This document shows positions 8,899 to 16,740 of a stretch of 64,000 nucleotides of DNA, piece after piece. Numbering within the stretch: position 1 is the first letter of the stretch; each line of letters opens with the position of its first letter. The notes under the pieces are model-generated. The model did not search any database, was not told the DNA's origin, and saw nothing but the letters and a program-made list of their open reading frames with translations. The stretch comes from Spirosoma lacussanchae (lineage in GTDB: Bacteria; Bacteroidota; Bacteroidia; Cytophagales; Spirosomataceae), in NCBI RefSeq assembly GCF_005870035.1, contig NZ_SWJG01000007.1, positions 124,001 through 188,000 on the forward strand, written 5' to 3'. The position numbers and the translations under genes were made by a program.

Positions 8899-10257
8899 GT
8901 GACCGAACCGACTACACCCGAACCCGCCCTTCCGCCCGATCAGCAGGAAAAACTGCGCGAACTGACCACCCAGAGCTGGAATCTTGAACTCGTTATTTCC
9001 GGTGCCGCCCTGTTTGCGATGCTGCAACTGCCCGACCTGCTCGATCAGTTCTTCGATTACATCCGGTACAACTTCATGAGTCAGACGGCCGGTTTTTATA
9101 CGATCTTTCCTTCGCTGGCCTACAGCATGATGAAGGTAACCTGTTATGTGCTGTTCCTGGCATTCCTAACCAACTTCGTGATGCGGGCACTCTGGGTGGG
9201 GCTGGTTGGTCTGCTGGCCGTATACCCGACCGGCGTTCATTATGACCGGATTCCGTTTACAACGCCGTATGCGCAGAAAAAAATGGCCGACGAATTCGGT
9301 TCGCTCGACCGGTACATCCTGCGGCTCGACCAGCGCTGTAACATCGTTTTTGCGGTAGCTTTCCTATTCGTAATCAGCCTGGTTCTGATGGCATCCGCCT
9401 ACCTGTTCATTCTGGTCGTTCACTCGGTGCTGCGACCACTGCTGTCAGCCGAAGCCTGGCAGTATGTCAAGATGGGGGGCGGCCTGCTGACTGGGCTTTT
9501 TATCCTGATCGGCTTTTTGTTGAGTATACCCCAGGTAAGAGCGCATCCGGCTGGCGTTATAGCGCACTATCGGTTCAGGGCGCTCAACAGGTTTTTTTAC
9601 TGGGGCATGCACAAGCCGTTTGCCTTCATCACCAATACGTTTTATAGCCATCTGCCCTACAAAAAAATCATCTGGGCGATCGGGGTGATGATCGTTGTTT
9701 TTATGGCGTTGATTCTGGTGGAGTTTACAGCGGACCTGTCGCGTATGGATCGGCGGGTGTCGACCCTGAACCGGCGGCACCTCTACACGGCCCGGGTCGA
9801 TAGTCTGTACCTGGAACCGACCGCCTATGATAACCAGCGTGCCGAAGCCGATTATATCGATGCAGCCGCCATCCAGGCCGACGTGATCCGCGAGCCCTAC
9901 ATCCGGCTGTTTATTGCGTACCCTAAAGCGCTGGATACCCTGCTGACCCGGCTGTCTGCCCAGCCTGACTGGAGCGACACCCTGCCACGAACCGAACGAT
10001 ACCGGCTTTTTGCCGACTGGAGCAGCCAGCAGATCAACCGGCTCATGCGCATTTCCGTCAACGACTCGCTCTACACCCGTCCCGATTTGCTCTTTACCAA
10101 ACGCGGCCCGCGGGAGCAGCGCGGCTGGCAGACGGTACTGATTCCCGGCAACCTTAAAATCGGTAAAAACAACCTGCGCGTTGCTATTCAGCCCGACTCG
10201 CTCGCCAAAGCCGAAGAGCTGGTCACCATCCCCTTCTGGTACGTGCCGGAGGATTAA
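8899..10257 (+). CDS. Multi-pass membrane protein of unknown function
   Basis: A 452-residue protein. The start is GTG at 8899 (MTEPTTPEPALPPD). Roughly six hydrophobic segments lie within residues ~30-275 (for example VLFLAFLTNFVMRALWVGLVGLLAV, FVISLVLMASAYLFILVV, GLLTGLFILIGFLLSI, IGVMIVVFMALILV). A ~175-residue soluble C-terminal part follows, probably periplasmic, with DSLYLEPTAYDNQR and a beta-rich end. I do not recognise the family. The gene stands alone, 261 bp after the preceding gene, and converges on the alcohol dehydrogenase gene across a long inverted repeat. Confidence 0.75.
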   Translation: MTEPTTPEPALPPDQQEKLRELTTQSWNLELVISGAALFAMLQLPDLLDQFFDYIRYNFMSQTAGFYTIFPSLAYSMMKVTCYVLFLAFLTNFVMRALWVGLVGLLAVYPTGVHYDRIPFTTPYAQKKMADEFGSLDRYILRLDQRCNIVFAVAFLFVISLVLMASAYLFILVVHSVLRPLLSAEAWQYVKMGGGLLTGLFILIGFLLSIPQVRAHPAGVIAHYRFRALNRFFYWGMHKPFAFITNTFYSHLPYKKIIWAIGVMIVVFMALILVEFTADLSRMDRRVSTLNRRHLYTARVDSLYLEPTAYDNQRAEADYIDAAAIQADVIREPYIRLFIAYPKALDTLLTRLSAQPDWSDTLPRTERYRLFADWSSQQINRLMRISVNDSLYTRPDLLFTKRGPREQRGWQTVLIPGNLKIGKNNLRVAIQPDSLAKAEELVTIPFWYVPED

Positions 10258-10270
10258 GGAGATGCACCAC

Positions 10271-10352
10271 CGCTGTTTTTGTCCTGCTGACAAAGGAAGC
10301 ACCCTGAGGATATGTAATCGAGATGTTTCCTTCGTCAGCAGGACAAACAGCG
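10271..10352. repeat. Long near-perfect inverted repeat between convergent genes
   Basis: Arms at 10271-10298 and 10327-10352 pair with one mismatch and a 2 nt length difference, around a 28 nt loop. It begins 14 bp after the stop of the membrane protein gene and sits before the convergent dehydrogenase gene. It may be a bidirectional terminator or a small mobile palindromic unit. Confidence 0.65.
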
Positions 10353-10473
10353 AGGATGACAGAAGCTATAGCACCGGAAAGCCGCGATGGCAACCTGCAG
10401 CGCGATAGGTTTTATCGCCAGTCAGTTCTGATGCGGCTCCGACAGGCTTTTGTACGGATTGATCCGGGCTGGC

Positions 10474-11487
10474 TCAGAACGAGATTACCAGCTTTCCGAT
10501 CGTTGTTCCTGATTCGAGCTGTGCGTGGGCCTGCTTCAGCGTATCGGCCGTCAGGCCCTGCAGGGTCTGGGTAACTGTCGTTTGCAAAACCCCTTCGTCG
10601 AGCAGGTCGGCTACCCGGTTCAGGATGTGGTGCTGCTCAATCATGTCGTCGGTCTGGTAGGTAGAGCGGGTGAACATCAGCTCCCACGAAAAACTGACGC
10701 TTTTGCTCTTGAGCTTGTTCAGCACAACGGGGGTGGCGCTGCCCGTAATGGACGCAATATGACCCTGCGGTTTGATCAGCTCGGCCATCGCATCCCAATA
10801 GGCGTTGGTATCCACAAAGTCGACAATGTAGTCGACCTGCTGAACACCGGCCTTCCGGACTTCCTCCACCAGGTTGCGGTGATTGACGACCTGATCGGCA
10901 CCCATCTGGCGGCACCAGTCGATGGTTTCGGGGCGCGATGCGGTGGCTATTACGTGCAGACCCAGCAGCTTTTTGGCAAGCTGAATCGCAATGGAACCCA
11001 CACCCCCGGCCCCGCCAATGATCAGGAGCGTTTTGTCCCGGTCACGATCGGCCGACAGCCGCATCCGGTCGAAGAAGATTTCCCAGGCGGTCAGCGCCGT
11101 CAGCGGTATGGCGGCTGCGGCTTCGGTCGAAAGGGTAGCCGGTTTGCGGCCTACGATCCGCTCGTCGATCAGCTGGTAGTCGGCGTTGCTGCCCGGCCGG
11201 GTAATGTCGCCGGCGTAATAGACGGCATCGCCCACGCTGAAGAGGCTCACGTCGCTACCCACGGCCTCTACAACGCCCACCGCATCCCAGCCGATGATTT
11301 TGGGCTGATCGAGCACGGTGTTTTTGGCCGAGTTTTGCCGGATTTTAAAATCGACCGGATTGACCGATACGGCGCTGACCTTTACCAGCAGGTCATGCCC
11401 GGCCGGAACCGGTTTTTCAATGTCGACATCCATAAAGCTCGCTGGCTCTGTAATGGCGAGCGAGGTCGTAAACCCTACTGCTTTCAT
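10474..11487 (-). CDS. Zinc-type alcohol dehydrogenase-like / quinone oxidoreductase family protein
   Basis: A 337-residue medium-chain dehydrogenase/reductase. The N-terminal GroES-like domain (VSAVSVNPVDFKIRQ, IGWDAVGVVEAVG) is followed by a Rossmann NADP-binding domain with IIGGAGGVGSIAIQLAK. The structural-zinc cysteine lobe of classical alcohol dehydrogenases is absent, and no catalytic zinc cysteine is seen in the N-terminal domain, placing it with the zinc-free quinone reductase / enone reductase group. It probably uses NADPH to reduce an activated carbonyl or quinone; the substrate is unknown. The gene is monocistronic as far as the flanks show. Confidence 0.85.
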   Translation of the reverse strand: MKAVGFTTSLAITEPASFMDVDIEKPVPAGHDLLVKVSAVSVNPVDFKIRQNSAKNTVLDQPKIIGWDAVGVVEAVGSDVSLFSVGDAVYYAGDITRPGSNADYQLIDERIVGRKPATLSTEAAAAIPLTALTAWEIFFDRMRLSADRDRDKTLLIIGGAGGVGSIAIQLAKKLLGLHVIATASRPETIDWCRQMGADQVVNHRNLVEEVRKAGVQQVDYIVDFVDTNAYWDAMAELIKPQGHIASITGSATPVVLNKLKSKSVSFSWELMFTRSTYQTDDMIEQHHILNRVADLLDEGVLQTTVTQTLQGLTADTLKQAHAQLESGTTIGKLVISF

Positions 11488-11804
11488 AAGTATTCAGATT
11501 GAGTGCATTGGTCGCCATAAGCACCGGGGCGGGCTACCGGGTCGCTGCCTGGCCGGCCCGCTGCGGTTTGGCAACGGTGATTACGGTTGGATAACCATTT
11601 TTTTGCCGAAAAAAATTTGCATCAGCGCCCAATCCCATGAAACAGCCCTGCCGAACCAGGGGGCGACACAATAGCACGACCCAAACAGCCCGGCCCCTGA
11701 GCGCTTGTCTGGCGATGGTAGAACCACCGGATTTTACCCCCAGCCCCCGAAGGTTAGCTGGAGTATAGAGTTCGGGAGATTGTGTAGAAAGAGGAGACTA
11801 GCCC
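11488..11804. other. Intergenic stretch without a gene
   Basis: These 317 bp lie between two minus-strand genes. Short open frames are present but have no start context, family motif or codon pattern that I would accept. The stretch presumably carries the promoter of the dehydrogenase gene and the 3' end of the ThuA-like gene; no strong hairpin was seen. Confidence 0.4.
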
Positions 11805-12653
11805 TCAGTCGATGGCCCAGCGGAGGGCGTTTTCCAGGAGCCGGACAAACTGGGCGTTCTGCCAGACGGGAGCGTGGTGGCCCATGGAGGTATAAAAGGT
11901 TTTTCCCTGCCCAACGATTCGGTACCAGGCCACCGGATGGTAGCTACCCATGCCGAAGTTTTTATCGGTAACGAACAGCACGTTTCCGTTGGCCACGATC
12001 TTGTCGCCGTCGATGTACGAGACGACCTGAACGCCCTGGGGCTGGCTGAAAAACACGTACCACTCGTCGGTATGTGTCCAGGCTGGGGGAAGCTGCCGCG
12101 TCAGGGTCGAGTCGGCGGTGGTGTCGACCTGTACGGTGGCGGGCTGGAGCTGCGGGTTTAGGGGGTGGTGCGAAAATTGGGCACCCAGCAGGTTGTTTTC
12201 GTACCAGGGCCAGTGGTGCGAATCGTCGCCGGAGCCGTGAATTCCCAGCAGGGCGCCCCCCGCTTCGACGTACTGACTAAGGGCCTGCTGCTGCTCGTCG
12301 TTCAGCACCCGCCCGGTCGAGTTGTTGAACACAACGGCCCTGAACTGCTTCAGCTGATCGGGGTTGAAAACGCCCCCTTCTTCGGTTTCGTAGACGAACC
12401 AGCCGTTGCGTTTGGCCAGTTGCCGAAACACCGGTTTCGACGCATCGATGGATTCGCCATGCCGATAGCCGGTTGTTTTCGAAAACAGCAGCACCGCCGG
12501 TTGGTTAGCCGGGAAATGGATGGTAGGGTGTTCGGTTTCGTAGCTGACGGGAAACCCGTTTTTAACCTTGTAGATGAATAGCCCCGCCGACGCCACCAGC
12601 AGCACAATCAGGCCAAACAGGCCATACAGGATTAGTTTCGCTATTTTTTTCAT
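11805..12653 (-). CDS. ThuA-like (trehalose utilization domain) membrane-anchored protein
   Basis: A 282-residue protein. Residues ~5-30 form one hydrophobic N-terminal helix (LILYGLFGLIVLLVASAGLFIY), a signal anchor. The rest is a ThuA-like, class I glutamine-amidotransferase-fold domain: AVLLFSKTTGYRHGESID, RAVVFNNSTGRVLNDEQQQAL, GGALLGIHGSGDD and a final MGHHAPVWQNAQFVRLLENALRWA. ThuA-like domains are linked to carbohydrate metabolism, including keto-sugar conversion, but the reaction here is not known. The domain should face the periplasm. No sugar operon surrounds it, and downstream of its promoter the AT-rich island begins. Confidence 0.88.
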   Translation of the reverse strand: MKKIAKLILYGLFGLIVLLVASAGLFIYKVKNGFPVSYETEHPTIHFPANQPAVLLFSKTTGYRHGESIDASKPVFRQLAKRNGWFVYETEEGGVFNPDQLKQFRAVVFNNSTGRVLNDEQQQALSQYVEAGGALLGIHGSGDDSHHWPWYENNLLGAQFSHHPLNPQLQPATVQVDTTADSTLTRQLPPAWTHTDEWYVFFSQPQGVQVVSYIDGDKIVANGNVLFVTDKNFGMGSYHPVAWYRIVGQGKTFYTSMGHHAPVWQNAQFVRLLENALRWAID

Positions 12654-12972
12654 ACAAGTCGGCTGGGGTTAAGTGAATACAACACCCAAATATATCGACA
12701 CCAACCTGAATTCACGAACCTATTATCCTATATTAATCAGGTTACCAGCTGGTTAGCCGCTGAGTATCCTACTCGTTGTAGTAGATTTCGTTATTATCTT
12801 ATTAACGCGTAGATTTTAGCTTGAAATAAGAGTGTGACACGAATACAAGACCTAATACGCCTAACGCAAACGACGGGCGCTGGCTGGAACGAAGTGGAAG
12901 CCTTGACGCCCTCGTTTTGTTGGGTGCAATCCTGAAATTCACTTTCCAAGTCACCTGCATAAAGCTACCAAA
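12654..12972. other. Intergenic left flank of the AT-rich island
   Basis: These 319 bp lie between the divergent ThuA-like gene and a 47-codon ORF. Base composition turns AT-rich from about 12700. I found no tRNA, direct repeat or integrase site that would mark an attachment point. Confidence 0.4.
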
Positions 12973-13116
12973 ATGACCCGTAAAACCAACCGACTACAGA
13001 AGCCCGCTAGTAAGCAGGAGCGGCAGATGATTAGAAAGATTCATGCACAGCCACAGCCTACACCGGAATCACAACGGGCGATGTGTGAACGGGTGGTGAA
13101 TGAGGTGTTGGGGTAA
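12973..13116 (+). CDS. Small basic ORF (47 residues), hypothetical
   Basis: A short open frame from ATG 12973 to TAA 13116 encodes MTRKTNRLQKPASK..., rich in Lys, Arg and Gln, with no membrane segment and no recognised domain. It is kept because it ends 1 bp before a good hairpin terminator and lies on the opposite strand to, and convergent with, the toxin-antitoxin pair. The AT-rich island otherwise has few candidates. It could equally be spurious. Confidence 0.35.
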   Translation: MTRKTNRLQKPASKQERQMIRKIHAQPQPTPESQRAMCERVVNEVLG

Positions 13117-13144
13117 AAAGAAAGCCCCTCAAATCGAGGGGCTT
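13117..13144. terminator. Shared bidirectional terminator
   Basis: An AAGCCCCTC / GAGGGGCTT stem (9 bp, 5 nt loop). Read on the minus strand it is followed by TTCTTTTT, a classic end for the 13151-13558 gene. On the plus strand it closes the small ORF. Confidence 0.8.
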
Positions 13145-13150
13145 GTATGC

Positions 13151-13558
13151 TTAGCCGTGATTATACACGCAAAACTTGTTATCAATCCATAGCACATGAA
13201 ATACGGAACCTTTCCTGAGTCCCACAAACGGCTTTTTACCATGAAAACGTAATGCCAGAAAGAAATTAACGTCGTCAGTTATAAATGCGGGAATCCTTGC
13301 ACGTATTGAATTACGATCAATCTTTTCAGACCCCATTCCGTGCCTATGCGTTATTCTTATCTCATCCCATGTAAGCTGACTCAGAGCGTGCATTTGTTTT
13401 ACAAGAGCCACAATCTCAACATCTTCGCACCCATCTAAGCTATGTTCTTTTACTAAATAACGAAAGCAAAAAACCGGGTGTTGTATTTCTTGACTTACTG
13501 TACTAGAAGAAACCTTAACCTGTTTGCCTTGTGTAGGACGCGGTGGCTTGATAGCCAT
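13151..13558 (-). CDS. Putative toxin partner of a Panacea-domain antitoxin
   Basis: A 135-residue protein of unrecognised family. The N-terminal ~20 residues are polar and likely flexible. The central part is helical (DVEIVALVKQMHALSQLTWDEIRI). The C-terminal third (VNFFLALRFHGKKPFVGLRKG, FHVLWIDNKFCVYNHG) reads as a beta-sheet with a conserved-looking HVLWID / YNH ending, reminiscent of RelE/YoeB-type ribonuclease folds; this resemblance is weak inference. Its start is 9 bp after the Panacea gene's stop on the same strand, the arrangement of the PanAT toxin-antitoxin systems in which the partner of a Panacea gene is the toxin. A strong terminator follows directly. Confidence 0.65.
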   Translation of the reverse strand: MAIKPPRPTQGKQVKVSSSTVSQEIQHPVFCFRYLVKEHSLDGCEDVEIVALVKQMHALSQLTWDEIRITHRHGMGSEKIDRNSIRARIPAFITDDVNFFLALRFHGKKPFVGLRKGSVFHVLWIDNKFCVYNHG

Positions 13559-13567
13559 TCAAATAAG

Positions 13568-14011
13568 CTAGTTAATGTGTTGCTTAAAAAAGTCCTTCAT
13601 TGAATCTTGGCTTATTTCTGCCTTGCCGCCATCATTCGCTTCTATCCAAGGTGACTCTTGATGGGTCATATCCCGAAGTTTCCACGCCGAAAACTGCCCA
13701 TAAACATTGAAGACTTCCCTAATCAAATCTTCTTGCTCTTTCGTGAACTCGGCAGAGAACTGGTACTCTTCTGTTGGGCTAATAGGAAAGCTACCGTTCT
13801 CTTTAAAGGCATGATAAAGCTCAGGCACTACCGGGCCGTACTGCCAAGGGGCAATAGTCTCAGGAAACAATGGTTCATCATGTAATGCCAAGTGGAAGCC
13901 CTGAACATAATACACCAGCTTTTGCAGTTTGAGATTGGTAACATCGTTGTCACCAACTTCTGTATCTGCCAATCTTAAGATATATTCAGCTACGTCTCTT
14001 GCAGTTGCCAT
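13568..14011 (-). CDS. Panacea-domain (DUF4065, SocA-like) antitoxin
   Basis: A 147-residue protein matching the Panacea / DUF4065 family: ARDVAEYILRLAD, NLKLQKLVYYVQGFHLALHDEPLFPE, IAPWQYGPVVPELYHAFK and a C-terminal helix ending DFFKQHIN. The family includes GepA-like and SocA proteins and acts as the antitoxin in PanAT toxin-antitoxin systems, where one fold neutralises many unrelated toxins. It comes first in a two-gene unit with the 13151-13558 gene. The DNA is more AT-rich than the neighbouring core genes, consistent with horizontal gain. The upstream 14012-14174 region, AT-rich with TTGTACAATATG-type stretches, probably carries the promoter. Confidence 0.85.
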   Translation of the reverse strand: MATARDVAEYILRLADTEVGDNDVTNLKLQKLVYYVQGFHLALHDEPLFPETIAPWQYGPVVPELYHAFKENGSFPISPTEEYQFSAEFTKEQEDLIREVFNVYGQFSAWKLRDMTHQESPWIEANDGGKAEISQDSMKDFFKQHIN

Positions 14012-14174
14012 GTTGAAAGTCAGTTCTTTGTAAGGGGCCGCAAAGTTAAGGCTAATATACGCATTTTTCTACTCTTTATGGCAAAAAAATTGTACAATAT
14101 GTTACAACAATATTAGTGCCAAATGGATTATGTATGTCCGGTTTTGCTTGATATTGTTTATAAATGTGCAATAT

Positions 14175-14828
14175 TTAAGTAGTCACTTTTCCTTGCCTAA
14201 TGATATATCGAATAATTATCAGAAAGGGCGTAGAGTTGCACAGTAGGTTTATAATGTAGTTGACAATAGGGTCCCAAAGTATCGGCACAAACGATAAGCA
14301 GTAGGCAAGCAACAGTGCAAAGCATACGCAGAATATATCGAAGATGATTATTCCAACAATGCCTTCTTTGTTGGTGCCGCTAGAGAGCGCTATTAATGGC
14401 GAAACCAAAATGAATAGCCAGAAAAAAGCTCCCGACGTTGCATAGTGCCAAAAAACATTTATTTTCCTTATGGGTCTTGTATCTGCCTTTGTCGCGCTTT
14501 TCGCATTTGTTGAATTGATTTTGCTTTGGATTAAGGAAGCCAAATCAGACGATAAATCCCAAAATCCCTGACGGTTGATTACGCTTTGCTCAATGCGGAT
14601 TAATTCGGCTCTAGCTTCATTACCCAATGCTTTGTTTTGAAGCACAGATTCTATTTTCTCAATCTGCTCAATCTTTATGTTAGTAATATAGGAATCGGAA
14701 AACCGAAAGAAGTAATCAATACCCAACAGGCCCAACAGAACCACTAATGCCCACCAAAGTTTTGCTAATGGCTTTAACTTATCGCTACCAAAAAAGTCTT
14801 TGACGTCTTTGTAAAGCTCACTAAACAT
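14175..14828 (-). CDS. Hypothetical membrane protein in the AT-rich island
   Basis: A 217-residue protein with one transmembrane helix near the N-terminus (LAKLWWALVVLLGLLGIDYFF, about 22-42). A polar, helical middle of ~80 residues (IEQIEKIESVLQNKALGNEARAEL) follows. Residues ~130-205 hold three further hydrophobic segments. I do not recognise the family. Codon use is clearly more AT-rich than in flanking core genes. Its nearness to a toxin-antitoxin pair, on the same strand but 163 bp upstream, makes an accessory or defence role possible, without direct evidence. Confidence 0.65.
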   Translation of the reverse strand: MFSELYKDVKDFFGSDKLKPLAKLWWALVVLLGLLGIDYFFRFSDSYITNIKIEQIEKIESVLQNKALGNEARAELIRIEQSVINRQGFWDLSSDLASLIQSKINSTNAKSATKADTRPIRKINVFWHYATSGAFFWLFILVSPLIALSSGTNKEGIVGIIIFDIFCVCFALLLAYCLSFVPILWDPIVNYIINLLCNSTPFLIIIRYIIRQGKVTT

Positions 14829-15218
14829 AAATCGCGGCTTTCTATTTTTAAGTTACGGCAATTTTACTCCGTCCGGTCGTCTGTTTCCCCTCGAATAGGA
14901 CGCTCGTGCCGACCGAACCGCACTACGCAAGGGGCTTACCACAAGCAAGGTTCTCACGCCAACGCGAAACGGGCTTACGGCTCCCTGTATGTAGCGTTAC
15001 ATGGACCGGCCAAGTGGGACGAGCGTAGCAAAAGCATAGGGGCACACCCAACATCCCTGAGTGTTGATGGATGATAACGCTACGTTCTTGAACACAAACC
15101 GCTTTCAACCTTTACACAATCAGCCAGTTGGGCTGCCGACTTTCCTTCGAGACGTGCTTCCTGTCGACGGGAAGTGAGCCTTCGCGAAGCGCACATTACA
15201 CACGGTCAGCTTATGGGT
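14829..15218. other. Intergenic stretch in the island
   Basis: These 390 bp have no gene that I accept. A 61-codon minus-strand frame (14923-15108) lacks family features. Only a short imperfect palindrome around 14992-15001 (ATGTA / TACAT) is visible. Confidence 0.35.
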
Positions 15219-15422
15219 CTACACACTTGGCCCTCCGTAGCTTTCAAGCTGAAACTCCTTGAAGCCTACCTTTTTAAAGGTCTTTGTTGTTTCGTCAAAA
15301 TAAGTAGCATTATATCTGATGACATCATCATCGCCAAATGGCATAACAATGTCATCGATTGTCATAGTTGGGCTACCTGATTTGAGCATTACTACGTCGC
15401 CAAGCTTGAACTTTGCTTCCAT
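15219..15422 (-). CDS. YodC-like (DUF2158) small protein
   Basis: A 67-residue protein. Its start, KFKLGDVVMLKSGSPTMTIDDI, matches the DUF2158 / YodC pattern (GDVVxLKSGGPxMTV), and the later part carries a Tyr/Phe-containing strand (YNATYFDETTKTFKKVGFKEFQLE) in place of the common CxW core. Function in the family is unknown; it is probably a small beta-barrel fold. It stands alone in the AT-rich island and is commonly found on mobile or accessory DNA (general knowledge). Confidence 0.7.
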   Translation of the reverse strand: MEAKFKLGDVVMLKSGSPTMTIDDIVMPFGDDDVIRYNATYFDETTKTFKKVGFKEFQLESYGGPSV

Positions 15423-15798
15423 ATATGATTAGATAAGAGTTGCATTAATTGGGCGCTTCTCGTGTCGCACGAAACCCGCCTAATTCATTTACTTGCCTAA
15501 CTTAGGCGTGACCTTTGTCGACCGGAAGCGGCCCAACGAACCAAACAGCCGGACTTTAAAACGCGCCTACTGTCGCACGGAGCGACGGCACTCACGCACT
15601 TTTCTGCTTTGGCTGTCCACCCAACATACTATTGTACGCAACTTTACGTAATGATATCCGTCTGGTAGTGAGCTGTATATCATTAAGTGTGCAGTTGATC
15701 TTAGTTAATCTGTATACAAAGAAGTAATCTGCTGGTGACAGATACTATCAAAAGTTCGTCATGTGAGTTAACGGTAGTTTTTTGCCGCGAGTAGCTAC
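15423..15798. other. Intergenic right flank of the island
   Basis: No gene seen. A perfect short palindrome, GCCTAA-C-TTAGGC, lies at 15495-15507. Composition returns to GC-rich at the MlaF terminator. Confidence 0.35.
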
Positions 15799-15853
15799 AA
15801 AAAAGACCCCGGCGGTCAGGTTCCCGATGGGGGTGGGCCTGGCTGCCGGGGTC
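15799..15853 (-). terminator. Rho-independent terminator of the MlaF-like gene
   Basis: A 9 bp stem (15805-15813 with 15845-15853), with further pairing in the loop. On the minus strand it is followed by six T residues. It starts 31 bp after the mlaF stop codon. Confidence 0.85.
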
Positions 15854-15883
15854 GTATAAGGGCTGGCGTGCGGTGCGGTGGCT

Positions 15884-16630
15884 CTAGCGGGCGGTTTCTC
15901 GGAGGAGTTTGTTGGCGTAGATGAACTCGTTCAGTTCGGCTACGTCAGACTGGGTCAGGGTGTCGCTGTTGCCCTCCCAGAGTTTGTTGCCTTTGTAGAG
16001 GAACATGATCTTCTCGCCAATCTCCATCATCGAGTTCATGTCGTGGGTAATCACCACGGTGGTGATGCGGTACTCGTCGGTGATCTCCTTGATGAGCTGG
16101 TCGATCTTGATGGAGGTCAGCGGGTCGAGGCCCGAGTTGGGTTCGTCGCAGAAGAGGTATTTGGGGTTGAGCACGATAGCCCGGGCAATACCGACCCGTT
16201 TTTTCATACCTCCGCTGATCTCCGACGGCATCCGGTCGCCGGCACCCTCCAGCCCTACGCGCTGGAGACATTCGAGCGCGCGCTCGTTCTTCTCGGCCGC
16301 CGACTGCTCGGTCAGCATATCGAGCGGGAAACGCACGTTTTCGAGCACCGTTTTCGAGTCGAACAGCGCCGATCCCTGAAACAGGACCCCCATTTCGCGC
16401 CGGATGGTCTTCTGCTCGTCGATGTTACTGGTCAGGAAATTACGGCCGTCGTAGAGCACCTCGCCCGAGTCGGGCGTAATCAGCCCGATCATGCACTTCA
16501 GCAATACGCTTTTCCCCGTACCGCTGCCGCCAATGATCAGGCTGGTATCGCCCGGCCGAAACGTACCGTCGATACCCGCCAGCACCTGCCGGTCGGTAAA
16601 CGTCTTGGTTATGTTCTTGATCTCGATCAT
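15884..16630 (-). CDS. mlaF: ABC transporter ATP-binding protein, MlaF family
   Basis: A 248-residue ATPase of the Mla-type lipid transporter, which moves phospholipids between the membranes of Gram-negative bacteria. Walker A is GGSGTGKS (about 35-42), followed by a Q-loop in VLFQGSALFDS. The signature is EISGGMKKRVGIARAI (the MKKR form is typical for MlaF), the Walker B is YLFCDEPNSGLDP, and the switch His is in VITHDM. The ATG at 16630 is preferred over a TTG two codons earlier. The MlaE-type permease gene lies 109 bp upstream on the same strand; no MCE (MlaD) gene is present. The upstream sequence is a tandem duplication that includes a copy of the start codon. Confidence 0.9.
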   Translation of the reverse strand: MIEIKNITKTFTDRQVLAGIDGTFRPGDTSLIIGGSGTGKSVLLKCMIGLITPDSGEVLYDGRNFLTSNIDEQKTIRREMGVLFQGSALFDSKTVLENVRFPLDMLTEQSAAEKNERALECLQRVGLEGAGDRMPSEISGGMKKRVGIARAIVLNPKYLFCDEPNSGLDPLTSIKIDQLIKEITDEYRITTVVITHDMNSMMEIGEKIMFLYKGNKLWEGNSDTLTQSDVAELNEFIYANKLLRETAR

Positions 16631-16657
16631 AAACAATGAGTGATCATAAACAATGAG
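16625..16657 (-). repeat. Tandem duplication containing the mlaF start codon
   Basis: A 16 bp sequence (GATCATAAACAATGAG on the plus strand) occurs at 16625-16640 and 16642-16657. Read on the minus strand, the upstream copy supplies an extra ATG at 16647 that opens a six-codon frame, whose TGA overlaps the mlaF ATG. Confidence 0.75.
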
Positions 16658-16740
16658 CGATTGAGTGAGTGGGTGATTGAGTGGCAGTCTGCCCAGATGC
16701 GGGCCTTTTCACTCAATCGCTCAATCACCCATTCACTCAT
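16654..16740 (-). repeat. Large imperfect hairpin between mlaE and mlaF
   Basis: Arms of 31 nt at 16654-16684 and 16710-16740 match at 25 of 31 positions, with a 25 nt loop. Both arms are built from repeats resembling GATTGAGTG. The structure begins at the mlaE stop codon and fills most of the gap. Confidence 0.7.

Noticed and set aside
14923-15108. 61-codon minus-strand frame in the island
   Set aside because: No start context, no family pattern and no supporting neighbour; Cys/Pro/Arg scatter looks non-coding.
15423-15798. CRISPR-like or tRNA-like element in the island flank
   Set aside because: Only one short palindrome is present; no repeat-spacer pattern and no cloverleaf could be drawn.
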